NCBI GenBank assembly: GCA_024036415.1
Contig: JAMWET010001193.1
Coordinates: 186,001 to 250,000 of the forward strand
Origin: Prochilodus magdalenae
Taxonomy: Eukaryota; Chordata; Actinopteri; Characiformes; Prochilodontidae
Length of the DNA stretch: 64,000 bases
Reading direction: 5' to 3'
The translations under genes were made by a program, and so were the position numbers. Shown piece by piece: positions 52,685-64,000 of this stretch (the first letter of the stretch is position 1; the number at the start of each line of letters is the position of its first letter). The notes below the pieces were generated by a model. It was given only the letters and a program-made list of their open reading frames with translations. It did no database searches and was not told where the DNA came from.

Positions 52685-53030
52685 CTACACTCAATGTCCA
52701 TTTTACCTTAAAGGTGCACTTTGCAGGCATACAATTGTAGTCTGTAGCTGTTGCTACACATTTGTCAGCCACTCTTTACCCTGTCCATCAGTGGAACCCA
52801 TCATGAGACCTCTACTGACAAGATATTATTTGGGTGGTGGGTCACTCTGAGCACAGCGGTGACACTGATATGGAAGTGTGCGTGGTGCTGGTACAAATAA
52901 AGGCACAGTAAGCTCATTGAGGCTTTACAAACGTCAGTGACACTGCTGGGTTGAGAATAATTCACCAGCCAAAACAATCCACCCACAGTGTCAGGGTCAA
53001 ACTCACCCAGGGTGGTTGGTATAAAATGAC
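52685..53030. mobile_element. Decayed relative of the 18119 inverted-repeat element
   Basis: The order of blocks matches 18119-18560: CACTCAATGTCCATTTTACC, then AGGTGCACTTTGCAGG, then TTATTTGGGTGGTGGGTCAC, then CACTGATATGG. It begins immediately after the right end of the 51460 Tc1 element, so one may have inserted beside or into the other. Confidence 0.5.
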
Positions 53031-53439
53031 CTAGTAAGGCTAAACCCTTTACTCGTTTAAAGAAAAAATGCATCAAAATAATTTTTTTTATTGTTGATGG
53101 CTGTTCCAATAACAATATCACCATCAAAAGGTCTTTTGCTATCTGTGTTTCCTATCAAAGACTTTATGATGTGACACATATTGAAACACCCCCTAGACTT
53201 TTTTTCCATCCGGGCTCATTTTTAAGGTTTTTTTTTTTTTTTCATTGCCATCTTTCTACAGTCCACTGTCAGCACTGGTTGGAGCAGGTGGGTCAGAGTC
53301 CCACTGCTGCAGTAATAATAGCTTGTTCTTATAATGGAAAGTGGTAATAAAGTATATGACAGTATTTAAAAATGATGCTGGTATTGAAGGTGATGATGGT
53401 ATTTCAAAATTATGATGTGTCTCTATCTCTATTCCACAT

Positions 53440-53610
53440 CTGCCCTGCTAGAAAACCAGCATACACCAACATAGCTGGTCACCAGCAAATCCAGTATATT
53501 TTGTGGTTTGGATGCGCTTATGCTTTCAGGAGCAATGGAAGTTAATATGGTGATCACTGGTGAAACCAGTATCTGTTGTGCTTTGGATGCTGGTATGCTG
53601 GTTAAGTAGC
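53440..53610. mobile_element. Short interspersed repeat rich in CCAGCAT/ATGCTGG
   Basis: The stretch CCCTGCTAGAAAACCAGCAT, later GCTGGTCACCAGCAAA, and at the other side GGATGCTGGTATGCTGGTTA form a degenerate foldback with repeated CCAGCA/TGCTGG words. This style of repeat is common in fish genomes; the superfamily is not identifiable by eye. Confidence 0.45.
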
Positions 53611-56279
53611 ATGACCATGCTGAGCGAGAAGCTAATCCAAGCTCAATCAACACCTAATACCAGACAACCACATTACTATACACCAGCGGCTTTCGCATAA
53701 GTCACTCAATTTTGTCCTTGATATTCTGGAACTGGCTGTTAGCATATAAGCATAACTTAGCTGGAACCAAGCCTGTCCAGTGGTGTGTGGAATGTATGCC
53801 CTGCTAACTAAGCTGTAGCTCATCCAAAACTCTGCAGCTCCATAGAACCATAGAACAATTTAGACTTTAGCTTGCTGCCACCATTCAGTTTGATTTGTCA
53901 CCGTTCCGTTTATGCTTATTAAGACATTAGGTGATCCTTAAACAGCAGAGCACTCAGGCTTTCCTCTTATGATGGATGTCACAGACATATTGTGTCTGAA
54001 ATTTTAACGTCCAGTACTAATGTTATAGCTGTGACCTCTAGGTCACACAAGTTTGCCTCAAAAAGATTTTTGTTTGCCTTATTGTGCACCAGACCTGTAA
54101 AGTACTACTACTACTAGCAGGGAAACACTGTGAGCCTTTGGGGGTGGCGTTAGGGGAGTTGCTATAGTGTCATTTCATTGCTGCAGTTAATGGCAGGCCA
54201 CTATCTATCAAGCTTTCATAAATGTTAATCGCTTATAATGGGATCCTGCAATGGGTGGCTAACACAAGTATTAAGCAACGTCTAGCTACACCACAAACAA
54301 CAAAGTAATAAGCCACCATAATAAGCACCATCAACAAATCAGAGAAGCTAAAATACTTCAAATAATTCACTTTCTAAATAGGAGAGAAAGCAGAACTAAC
54401 ATCAGTACATATGGTAATACCTCCTCACGTGTACTTGTGTAGTAACATTTTTCTAGAGGGCTCTCATTAATGTACTGCATGATGTAAAGGTTTCACTCTC
54501 CCCGAGGAAGAAATGACAGAGAGATCACAGATCCAGCTTCTGTACTATTAAAAGCTTGTACTGGAGCAAATGTCAAGTGTTTACTGGATTAACTTGCTTA
54601 GTCGCATAGGCTTCCTGGTATTTTTCTTCATACTCCAGTAGCCCGCTGAGAAAGAGCATCAGTCACAGTAAGTGAATATGGCAGCATCACATGGCCACAT
54701 GCTGCAACCTGGAATCAGGTCTCAGTTTAAACTCTATAGCCCTGTGACACTGGCATTCGCAAATTCAAGTTCAGGTCCTCTGAGCTGCAGTTCAGACTGA
54801 GTGAAGGGAACCTCTTAAACACAATGGAACCACTTATGATTCCCCAGAGATAGTTTCAACAGATGGTCCTTTAAATTAAATATCTAAGGTAAAATGAATC
54901 TGTAATGTCACTCTTTTTCATCATAGTCATGTGCTGAGTAAAGAACAAAGCCTATTTGTTCTATGACACAGTGCTTCATTTCAGACAAGGCAGCAGCAGC
55001 AGACACGATTATAAGGTAACAATAGTCAATAAATATTTAATGGAATGTCAAATGTGCACGGTGTCAGACTTATTCCAGAGGTAGCCCATCAGCCCTGATA
55101 TATTGTATCTAAATTTAGCTTCTTTGGTTTAAAACTGTAGCTACATGGCTAACATTGCTAACAAACAATAGAACTCAATAGTCACCCAAATCCTTGTTTG
55201 AAAACATATCCTCAAAGCCCTTACCCCACTCAAACTGTTATTAAGCCTGCCCTGTCCTCATTAAGGTTGCCCAGACATGTCAGTGTGGTACAGACAACTA
55301 CAGGTGTTGTGACAAATTCTGCCTACCCCACAGAATTTACCTCACCTTCATGTTTATGCACATTACATACACATATACTCAATTATACTCACAATTTATG
55401 TTGTCTGTTTATAAACTTATATATTCATCTGTCATTGTCTGTTATCATGGCTGACTGCATCTTTTGGCTACACAGTGGTTTTGTTTAATGTTACAGTTTT
55501 GCACTCAATTATACTGTGTCTGAAACCACATTGACAAGTCTGTACAAGATTAGAAAAGACCTGTATGCAGGGACGCCTAGGATACCAAGTATATCTTGGA
55601 TGACTGACCACATGTAGGAAACTGTGGTTGTGGAAATTTGTGGAAGTGGAGAAATCTTTAAATGCACAAAATAGACTGCATAAACATAATGCACAGAACA
55701 GTACACTGTAAGGTCCAGGAAAGAACCTCCCCCTAATATAAATCAACCTAAACCTAAACCCTAACTCAAATCATCACTTGCAAACACCACTTTAACAGTA
55801 GATCCAGCAAAGCATTTCTAATAGCAATAAAATGTGCTTTTTTTTCACTACAGCTCAGTTACTGCCCAGTCATCCCTCCAATATTGTGCTCTACCCAGCC
55901 ACCCAGCAAACTTCGAAGATGAACCTGTTTTTGCAAAATTGGCACTGAAGATGTAATTTGTGTCACTTTTGAGATAGCTGTGTTGTCTGTGTCCAGTTTA
56001 CTTGATGATGGAAAATGAGCCTGAGTTTCTAATAAAGCTTTCTCCATTAAGAGCATTTGACTTAATTCTGTGTTTTTACAAAAGAAGAAATGCCAAACTT
56101 TATACTTCATGTTTTTCCATTTCCGAGGCTGGACATCTGTCATAATGTCAGCCTTTTAAACAACAGAGGCAAGGATGCCAGTACTTTTGCTGGACAACAC
56201 AGTATGCGAGCCAGAAGAACACGTTCTACAGTTGTGCTCACACTTGCACAACTCTGTAAACGGCCGCAAGACATGAATA
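53611..56279. other. Intergenic DNA
   Basis: No gene recognised. Composition is mixed, with short frames only. Confidence 0.5.
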
Positions 56280-56500
56280 TTTGAACCAGGTCTCCAGCCT
56301 GTAATCATCCATAAAATCTTTGACATTTAATTATAAAGTCAATTGAGACTAAATGAATGCAGGAATATGAGAGGGAATGCAAATTGCATTATCCCATGCC
56401 ACGTTTTGAACATAGGAAATCTGAACAGCCCTCATAAAAACATATTTAACATTCATTATGAAACCACTGGGTAATTAGTTTTAAACTAACTTAACTGCTA
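56280..56500. promoter_or_regulatory. Candidate conserved non-coding element with octamer motif
   Basis: Contains TTTAATTATAAAGTCAATTG, GAGGGAATGCAAATTGCATT (octamer ATGCAAAT inside a palindromic ATGCAAATTGCAT) and GGGTAATTAGTTTTAAAC. POU/homeodomain-type sites cluster in about 200 bp. Confidence 0.32.
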
Positions 56501-57112
56501 TCTGATCCTCGTGCTTGACTTCCTCCACAGTTTACTATTTCCAACTGCGCAGTGTCTTCCAAACACAAGCAGTTCGATTCTGCATTTGAATTTTTCTTCT
56601 AATTTAAAGACAGTTGAGCTTTGAAACACATCCAAAGCTTCACTGGGTCTGAAAAATGAGGTGTTATCAGTGCCGACTGCTTTTTGAAGAAGCTGCCTGC
56701 AGCCCAAAGGGGACCTCACTGTGCCGAAAGTTGAAAGAGTTTTGTACCAGCCAGTCGAGTGTACTTGCCTATTCCTCTATTAAGGGCAAAGGAAATGCTT
56801 TCAGCCCGAAGTGAGAGAGAAAAACAGTAAGTACCTCATGTCAACTTGGAACAGCAGCACTGTCAAAAACTTAAAAGCACTGCTGGTACATCCACAAGCT
56901 GCTGAAGATCAGGGTTTTTCAACCTGGGGGTCCAGCCACGAAGGTCAGAATAAAAATCCATTCATTAACACTTTCATTTACATTAAGAGGTAGATACTGT
57001 ATATCAACACTAACTAAAAGTGCTGTATTGAACTAACCTGATTAAAATGTGTGACATTTATTTTTGGGGATAAAATGACATCTATATGTGACTAAGTAAG
57101 TAAATTGAGTAA
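56501..57112. other. Intergenic DNA left of the 57113 transposon
   Basis: No gene seen; mixed composition. Confidence 0.5.
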
Positions 57113-58738
57113 CAGTGGGGTGCAAAAGTTTGGGCAGCGTTGTTAATTTTCCTGATTTACCTTTATAAAGCATTGATTGTTTGGATAAAAAAATTAAGTT
57201 AAATATATCATATAGGGGACAAACACAGTGATATTTGAGAAGTGAAATTAAGTTTATATGATTTACAGAAAGTGTGCAATAATTGTCTAAACAAAATTAG
57301 GCAGGCGCATTAATTTGGGGACCAAAAAAAAAACCTTTAGTAGATCCTCCTTTCGCAGAAATAACAGCCTCTAAACGCTCCCTATAGCTTCTAATGAGAG
57401 TCTGGATTGTGGCTGAAGGTATTTTAGACCATTCTTCTTTACAAAACATCTCTTGTTTATTCAGGTGTGATGGTTTCCGAGCATGGACTGCTCTCTTTAA
57501 GTGACACCACAGATTTTCAATAATAATCAGGTCTAGGGACTGAGATTGGCCATTCCAGAATGTTGTACTTGTTCCACTGCATGAATGCATTAGTAGATTT
57601 TGAGCAGTGTTTAGGGTCGTTGTCTTGTTGGAAGATCCAGCCCCGGCGCAGCTTCAGCTTTGTCACTGATTCCTGGACATTGGTCTCCAGAATCTGCTGA
57701 TATTGATTGGAATCCATGCATCCCTCAACTTTAACAAGATTCCCAGTCCCTGTACTGGCCACACAGCCCCAGAGCATGATGGAACCACCATGCACCAAAT
57801 TTTACTGTAGGTAGCAGGTGTTTTTCTTGGAGTGCTGTGTTCTTTTTCCTCCATGCATAATGGCCCTTGTTATGCCCAAATAGCACAGCACCTTATTCCA
57901 AAATGAAGCTGGCTTGTCCAAATGTGCTTTAGCATACATCAAGCGGCTCTGTTTGTGATGTGGGCGGAGAAAAGGTTTCCTCTGCATCACTCTCCCATAC
58001 AGCATCTCCTTGTGTAAAGTGCGCCGAATATTCGAACGATGCACTGACTCCATGTGACTCCATTAGCAGCAAGATCATGTTGTAGGTCTTTGGTGCTGGT
58101 CTGTGGGTTGACTCTAACTGTTCTCAACATCCTTCGCATCTGTTTATTCAAGATTTTTCTTGGTCTGCCACTTTGAGCCTTGACTTGAACTGTGCCTGTG
58201 GTCTTCCATTTTCTCACATTGTTTTTCACAGTGGAGACTGAAAGCTGAAATCTCTGAGATAGCTTTCTGTGTCCTTCCCCTAAACCATGACGGTGAACAA
58301 TCTTTGTTTTCAGGTCATTTGAAAGTCGTTTTGAGACTCCCATGCTGCGACTCTTCAGAGAAGATGCAAAGAGGAGAAAAACTTACAATTGCCCCCCTTA
58401 AATACCCTTTCTCATAATTGGAGTCACCTGTGTATGGAGGTCAAGGGTCACTGAACTTACCAAACCACATTTGAGTTCCATTAATTAGTTCTAAAGGTTT
58501 TGAAATCAATAAAATGACAACAGTGCCCAAATTTATGCACCTGCCTACTTTTGTTTAACCAATTATTGCACACTTTCTGTAAATCATATAAACTTCATTT
58601 CACTTCTCAAATATCACTATGTTTGTCCCCAATATGATATATTTAACGCAATTTTTTATCAAAACAATCAATGCTTTATAAACGTAAATCAGGAAAATTT
58701 ACAACGCTCAACAACGCCCAAACTTTCGCACCCCACTG
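57113..58738 (-). mobile_element. Near full-length Tc1-like transposon, about 1.63 kb
   Basis: Long terminal inverted repeats of roughly 180-200 bp begin CAGTGGGGTGCAAAAGTTTG on the left and (minus) CAGTGGGGTGCGAAAGTTTG on the right. TA follows the right end at 58739, and the left flank is AA. Size matches intact fish Tc1 elements, which are about 1.6 kb. It carries the transposase pseudogene at 57297-58343. Confidence 0.9.
57297..58343 (-). pseudogene. Tc1 transposase pseudogene, several frameshifts
   Basis: The reading starts at 58343 with MGVSKRLSNDLKTKIVHRHG. This is followed by the paired-like HTH region, with LSQRFQLSVSTVKNNVRKW and the GRPRK motif (seen as SGRPRK). Later pieces show GGSIMLWGCVASTGTGNLVK, the catalytic QQDNDPKHCSKST region with its aspartate, and ENLWCHLKRAVHARKPSH with the glutamate. 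These lie in at least three frames, so the roughly 345-residue enzyme is broken by several frame changes near 58020, 57830 and 57560. Transposases of this family cut and paste at TA sites; this copy cannot encode one. Confidence 0.88.
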
Positions 58739-59107
58739 TATGTTTATATTAACGCCTTGTTGTGTTTTAGTTTGCTCACTTTTGAAATGAAAAATGAAAC
58801 TTTCTGAAAATGATGTACGGAATCAATGCAGAACCCTTTTTAGTGAAGTGGCTTTGAAATGAGTTACAATTCTTGATTTCTTAAAAGTATAAAGAAATTG
58901 TACCGTAATCTGCATTTGCATGATTTCCATTGGCAAAGATCTGGTTTACAAGGTAATGGGGAACCTCTTTTCACCCCTAGTCACATTGTAATGGAAAACT
59001 GTAATTACATTCATGTTTTTTGTAAATGATACATAAATAAATAAATCCTTCACAGAATATAAGTAAAACATTAATAATGTCAGTGAAGTAGTGCTAGTAA
59101 AGCAATT

Positions 59108-59325
59108 ACATGTATGGCATTTGGCAGGCACTCCTATCCAAAGCAACCTTTGCTTAAAGAAAATATGATTAATTTTATAAGTAATAGGTAAAGGTGGTCG
59201 TAAGAGTCTACTCAAGGACCATTGTTGGTATAGCATGGGTTGCATACTCAATCAGGGAATCAAACCCTAGTCTTCAGTGTGAGTTGGGTTAGGCAGAGCT
59301 ATTACTACACTATGCCGTGTACACA
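59108..59325 (-). mobile_element. Second tRNA-derived SINE copy
   Basis: On the minus strand it has GGCATAGTGTAGTAATAGCT as an A-box region near 59297-59316, GGTTTGATTCC as a B-box at 59256-59266, and a 3' tail GGATAGGAGTGCCTGCCAAA. It aligns by eye in order with the 13588 copy but differs in the head, so it may be a different subfamily. Confidence 0.6.
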
Positions 59326-59449
59326 AATATCTTGCACTATTGATGCATTATTTACATTAAGTAATATGTACTGCTGATATGTGAATCGTGGTACTTTAAT
59401 TGATACATGACTGTTCTTCATAAATTAGACATGTTACTTTTATTAGGCA

Positions 59450-59580
59450 AAACCTAACCTAACCTTACCCATCCCTAACCTAACCTTAACCATGGACCTA
59501 ATCTGACCCTAACCTCAACCCAAAACCTAAAGCTAACATTTACCTTGTTCTATTCATGACCCTAACCTTAACAGGTTCAA
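59450..59580. repeat. Degenerate CCTAA-type repeats, telomere-like
   Basis: Runs such as AACCTAACCTAACCTTACCC and CCCTAACCTAACCTTAACCA resemble imperfect vertebrate telomere (CCCTAA)n units. They may equally be a random simple repeat. Confidence 0.5.
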
Positions 59581-59587
59581 AATCAAG

Positions 59588-59622
59588 TGTTAGGAGTCTT
59601 GCCCAAGGACTCTTATTGGTGT
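59588..59622. repeat. Fragment of the 13588 SINE body
   Basis: GTGTTAGGAGTCTTGCCCAA followed by GGACTCTTATTGGTGTA is nearly identical to 13660-13695. Only about 35 bp remain. Confidence 0.6.
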
Positions 59623-61219
59623 AATTTTTTAAAACCATTGATCTCAGTCTATCAAAATATAAACACTATACAACATTGCAGTAAATACAATAAACAGTAA
59701 ACAGTGACATGATATCCTTGATTTTAAAAAAGTGGTAGTTATTTTGCAAGCTGGTTAGCTCACAGCTATCATATCAAATTAGCTATCAAGTTCAAATTAA
59801 TCCTTAGCACACCAGATTTTAATGAATGAACAACTCATCAGCCAAATCAGGTAGTGAGTGATGACGATAATTAATGCTGGGATGCCTGGAGAAAAAGTTT
59901 AGAAATTTTTAAGTAAACACTTAAACATAAATAAAATTGTTTATTTAGTTAAAGTTATGAATTTAAATGTATTTATTTGTATATTTTTGCCAATTATTTA
60001 CTTTTTATTTTTTTTATCAGGTGCCTAAGACTGTGTGTACTGTATGTTCTTGATATATATGATTTATTCTGTCCATTATACCAGATAAATTGAGATGTCT
60101 ACATATATTACAGTCAAAGTAATAAAAATCTACCTTGATGTCTGCTTATTAATGATTGGCTGGATTGTCATTTTTAAATTTAATTATTCAGGTCACTGGT
60201 GTTTGACCAAAAATACTTTGTTCCATGTGCCTAAATCAGGTGCTTAGCTTTGATATTAGTTTATTTATAAAGACATGCCGCTGTTCACATCAAACAAAGC
60301 AGCTGAGAAAGTTGCTTCCTGCAGCGCAAGCACCACTGTTCACTTTTACTAAGATTGCATGTGATAAAAGTTTGAATGATTCACTAGAGGAATGGGATTC
60401 ATTTGGCAGCATTTTGAGCTGATGGTACATGCTTTACTCAGCCTTAAGCCTGACTCAGGCCCAGTCTTGAGTCACAACCCCAGTTATACACAGGATATCA
60501 GCTAGAACTCCCAACTCTGCAATTCTCCATACTACCCTACTTTAAGAACAAATACAGAGGAAAAGCTAAAAAATATTGTGAGGCTATATCAACAAGAAAA
60601 CGGTTGCATGCAAAAATCTGGCATCCCTGTCTAATTATACTTCATGTTGATTTTTGAATTGAACCTTGGCTCCTCTAAGTAGCTGTGTAAAGCAGGAGGA
60701 GACCATTTAAAAATATCTAAGCACTTCCAGCTTCCATTTTCCACTGCTTGAAATGTTATTACAGAGTAGCAGTTAATGGGAACTGAGGAAGTCAAGGCAA
60801 GATCTAAAAGACTGGAATCAGATTGAACTGCTCGCATGTTTCCTGATAGAGAAAAAGCAAAACCATCACAAGACAGTGAAGCACCTGTAGAGAAGTTTAG
60901 CTGAAATAAACTATATAAACAAAATATGTCATTTAGCTAGAACTTTTCTTTAATGTATAACTGTAGGTGCAGCTCCGCAGGCCCTGTGTCAAATCAAGCA
61001 ACTTCACCGCTATTGCTAGAATTTCACACACAGACTACAGGAAGCTGAACACATAGCAGACACCAAGACATACTACCTTACAGTACCATCAAGAATCCTT
61101 GGGACAATGATATATATGACATGAAAACAGGAGAGAAAATACATATACATATATCAGTAATTAGCATTATATTAATGCTGGAAAAATGGATACACTCAGC
61201 ACACTTACTAAGCAAATTA
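59623..61219. other. AT-rich intergenic DNA
   Basis: No gene or mobile element seen between the SINE fragment and the 61220 transposon. Confidence 0.5.
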
Positions 61220-62390
61220 CAAACCGGATTCCAAAAAAGTTGGGACTCTAAACAAATTGTGAATAAAAACTGAATGCAATGATGTGGAGGTGCCAACATC
61301 TAATATTTTATTCAGAACACAAATCACAGATCAAAAGTTTAAACTGAGTGAATGTATCATTTTAAGGGAAAAATATGTTGTTTCAAAATTTCATGGCTTC
61401 AACAAATCCCAAAAAAGTTGGGACAAGTAGCAATAAGTGGATGGAAAAAGGAAATTGAGCATATAACGAACAGCTGGAAGACCAATTAACACTAATTAGG
61501 TCAATTGACAACAGGATTGGGTATAAAAAGAGCTTCTCAGAGTGTCAGTGTCTCTCTGAAGCCAAGATGGTAAGAGGATCACCAATTCCACCATTGTTGT
61601 GAAGAAAGAAGTGCAGCAATACCAGAATGTTGTTACCCAGCGTAAAATAGCAAAGACTTTTAAGTTATCATCATCAACCATGCATAACATCATCAAAAGA
61701 TTCAGAGAATCTGGAACAATCGCTGTGCGTAAGGGTCAAGGCCGTAAAACTCTACTGGATGCTCGTGATCTCCGGGCCCTTAAACGTCACTGCACCTCAA
61801 ACAGGAATGCCACTGTCAAGGAAATAACAGAATGGGCTCAGGAATACTTCCAGAAAGCATTGTCAGTGTACACAATCCACCGTGCCATCCACATTCTGCA
61901 GCAATCACAACATCATGGCTACGTAGGAGAAGGATCCGGGTACTGAAATGGCCAGCCTGCAGTTCACATCTTTCACCTATAGAGAACATTTGGCGCATCA
62001 TAAAGAGAAAGGTGCGACAAAGAAGGCCCGAGACGATTGAACAGTTAGAGGCCTGTATTAGACATGAATGGGAGAGCATTCCTATTTCTAAACTTGAGAA
62101 ACTGGTCTCTTCTGTCCCCAGACTTCTGTTGAGTGTTGTAAGAAGAAGAGGGGATGCCACACAGTGGTAAAAATGGCCTTGTCCCAACTTTTTTGGGATT
62201 TGTTGACGCCATGAAATTTTGAAACAACATATTTTTACCTTAAAATGATACATTCTCTCAGTTTAAACTTTTGATCTGTGGTTTGTGTTCTATTCTGAAT
62301 AAAATATTAGATGTTGGCATCTCCACATCATTGCATTCAGTTTTTATTCACAATTTGTTTAGTGTCCCAACTTTTTAGGAATCCAGTTTG
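61220..62390 (+). mobile_element. Tc1-like transposon with about 210-bp TIRs and internal deletion
   Basis: The left end CAAACCGGATTCCAAAAAAG and the right end (minus) CAAACTGGATTCCTAAAAAG start terminal inverted repeats of about 210 bp. The motif CCCAAAAAAGTTGGGAC recurs at their inner ends (near 61410 and 62190), an IR/DR-like layout. TA flanks lie at 61218 and 62391. The 1171-bp length is short because the transposase middle is deleted. The high identity of the TIRs suggests this is the youngest DNA transposon in the window. Confidence 0.9.
61567..62170 (+). pseudogene. Tc1-like transposase remnant lacking the catalytic core
   Basis: The N-terminal part at 61599-61946 keeps the HTH region QRKIAKTFKLSSSTMHNIIK and RFRESGTIAVRKGQGRKTLL. 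The C-terminal part at about 61945-62170 is in another frame and reads KWPACSSHLSPIENIWRIIK then RRRGDATQW before the stop. The segment normally carrying the first two catalytic aspartates is missing, by a deletion near 61916-61928 that also shifts the frame. The ENIW glutamate block remains. It is non-autonomous. Confidence 0.85.
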
Positions 62391-64000
62391 TACAAAGCTT
62401 CTGTATTTAACGTTGCTGTGTGATGACAAACATGGCAGGTACTTGCCTAAGATGTTGTCACAGTCTCTGTGTTTTAACTGTTTCCATTTACAAGTGTAAA
62501 AAGACCTTATCAGTAAATGCTCTGCTGCAGCTTTTGTTGGTTGTGACCACACTCCTTACTCCATCCCTCTTACTCAGATGAGACGTGTTGGATAGCACAC
62601 TACATTAACGACTAGAAAAATGTACTTTTCTTCGCGTATAAACAGCAGGGTTAATGGGCTTCAAGCATATTAAGTACAAGCACAGCAAATATATTTCACT
62701 GAAAGGAGCAGAATATGTCTTCTTTAAGTTGACTCATGCCCTATATTCTGACTCCACTGCTATTTCCTTTCCAAAAAGTCACATGAATTTTAATATTTTT
62801 TCACAAAGCAGCTTTACAGAAATCCAGCTCCAAGCCTCCTAATGAGTAAACCAACTGGCGAGTGGTAAGCTCTAACTCCTGAAAGCAAGAATGTTTCACA
62901 AGAACCAAGGGGTAGAACGGAAGATGACGATGACAATGGCACATGTTCTGTAGCGAGGACCAATTGCACTAATGCTGGTGTACGTATTATATGTATATAT
63001 AATAATCATATTAAATTAAATCGAATTGTTCTTACCAGAATAGGTTTTCAAATGCCCAAATCTAAAATAGAATTAATTTAATTCATTTTATTCCATTTCC
63101 AAAACATGAACATTTAAGCTGATAAATGTTTATTCTGAAACAGGCAATTCATTCTGTACCGAAGAACAAATGGAGATAGGGAAGGGACTTTTAGGGAGGA
63201 TGATGGCACTATTACAATGATGTACTATATCAAAGGCAAACATCCACAAGTGAGACAACTATGTCAGCCTTGTTCTCAGAGAGAAACTGTGATGAATTAA
63301 ATTGTAAGTAAATCAGTGTATACGGTTCATACAGAAGGTTGGGGTGGAAAGTGAGTTTTGAGAGGTACACTGAGCTAGAGCTAGCCTCACTCTTAGCATT
63401 TATGTTGGTATTTACTTGAGCTAGAAATGAGCTGTACCTTGCCTCTAGAATGGCCAAACAATGTTTGTGTGCATCGTTTAGCCCTAACATAAATACTATT
63501 GGTGAGATTGCATTATCATAATGGTGTTTCCTTTCCCCATTTATTTCAACAATTGTTTAATAAAATCTGTTTAGAGAAAGAACAAACTGGCCAGTCAGGG
63601 CAGTGCTGGAGATCCAGTTAAAATATTAACCACCAACATTCCTCCAGAGAGAGCGATGGGAATAGAACATATTGCCCTTGAGTCTCAGGGGAAAGGTTCT
63701 TCAACCTCCATTCCTGTCATGTAGTGGTGAATTTGTTTCTGGTGGTTAAGCATCGGAGAGACATAAAGACACTTGAAAAAAAAGTTAAAGTACAATACAC
63801 TCTGCTGCTTAATAGTTTATATCCTGCCCCTGCTGGGTAAATAATTCATCCAGTAAGATTTAGGAAACACTTTCTTGTCTTTAAGTCAAAATTCCTAAAC
63901 TCTATCACCTAAACTAAATTAATCCTAAGATTAAAACTGTTGAGACTGAACAAGTGAACCGACTATAGATAAAATATGATATCCAAATAAAGTTCTATAT
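62391..64000. other. AT-rich intergenic DNA
   Basis: No gene or clear repeat recognised to the end of the window. Confidence 0.5.

Overview
This window is vertebrate nuclear DNA, almost certainly from a ray-finned fish. Three things suggest this: two split homeobox genes with GT-AG introns; many decayed Tc1/mariner transposons, hairpin MITEs and tRNA-derived SINEs of the kinds common in teleosts; and dense microsatellites. The repeat families look most like otophysan fish (characin, catfish or knifefish), but that is a guess from memory of the families. Nothing suggests a bacterium, phage or plasmid.

The only well-supported protein-coding genes are a tandem pair of HMX-class homeobox genes on the minus strand. 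The SOHo-like hmx4 lies at 24473-25252 and hmx1 at 28276-31612. Both have two exons with a phase-1 intron 35-48 residues before the homeodomain. Both have an Eh1-type repressor motif near the N-terminus and a Q50 homeodomain, and both sit in CpG-rich DNA. The first exon of hmx1 and its homeodomain exon lie 2.58 kb apart; hmx4 has a 96-bp intron. The pairing matches the linked SOHo/HMX1 pair of birds. These factors act in the developing eye, ear and cranial sensory ganglia.

The rest is gene-poor flanking sequence, roughly 24 kb on the 3' side (1-24000) and 32 kb on the 5' side (32000-64000). It holds at least seven Tc1/mariner copies (6539-7412, 9258-10350, about 11210-11800, 37172-37778, 51460-52674, 57113-58738 and 61220-62390), all inactivated. 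It also holds several hairpin MITEs, two or three SINE copies, a 34-bp minisatellite and many simple repeats. Between these lie repeat-free stretches with homeodomain-type TAAT/ATTA motifs that are candidate cis-regulatory elements for the hmx pair; this is judged by eye and needs alignment.

Items most worth a second look: the stop-free 96-bp hmx4 intron, whose length is a multiple of three; a 21-bp inverted repeat of CACCC-box sequence upstream of hmx1; a perfect 27-bp-arm hairpin at 38883-38959; and a possible TATA-driven first exon at about 41524-41753. I found no convincing undescribed multi-gene system.
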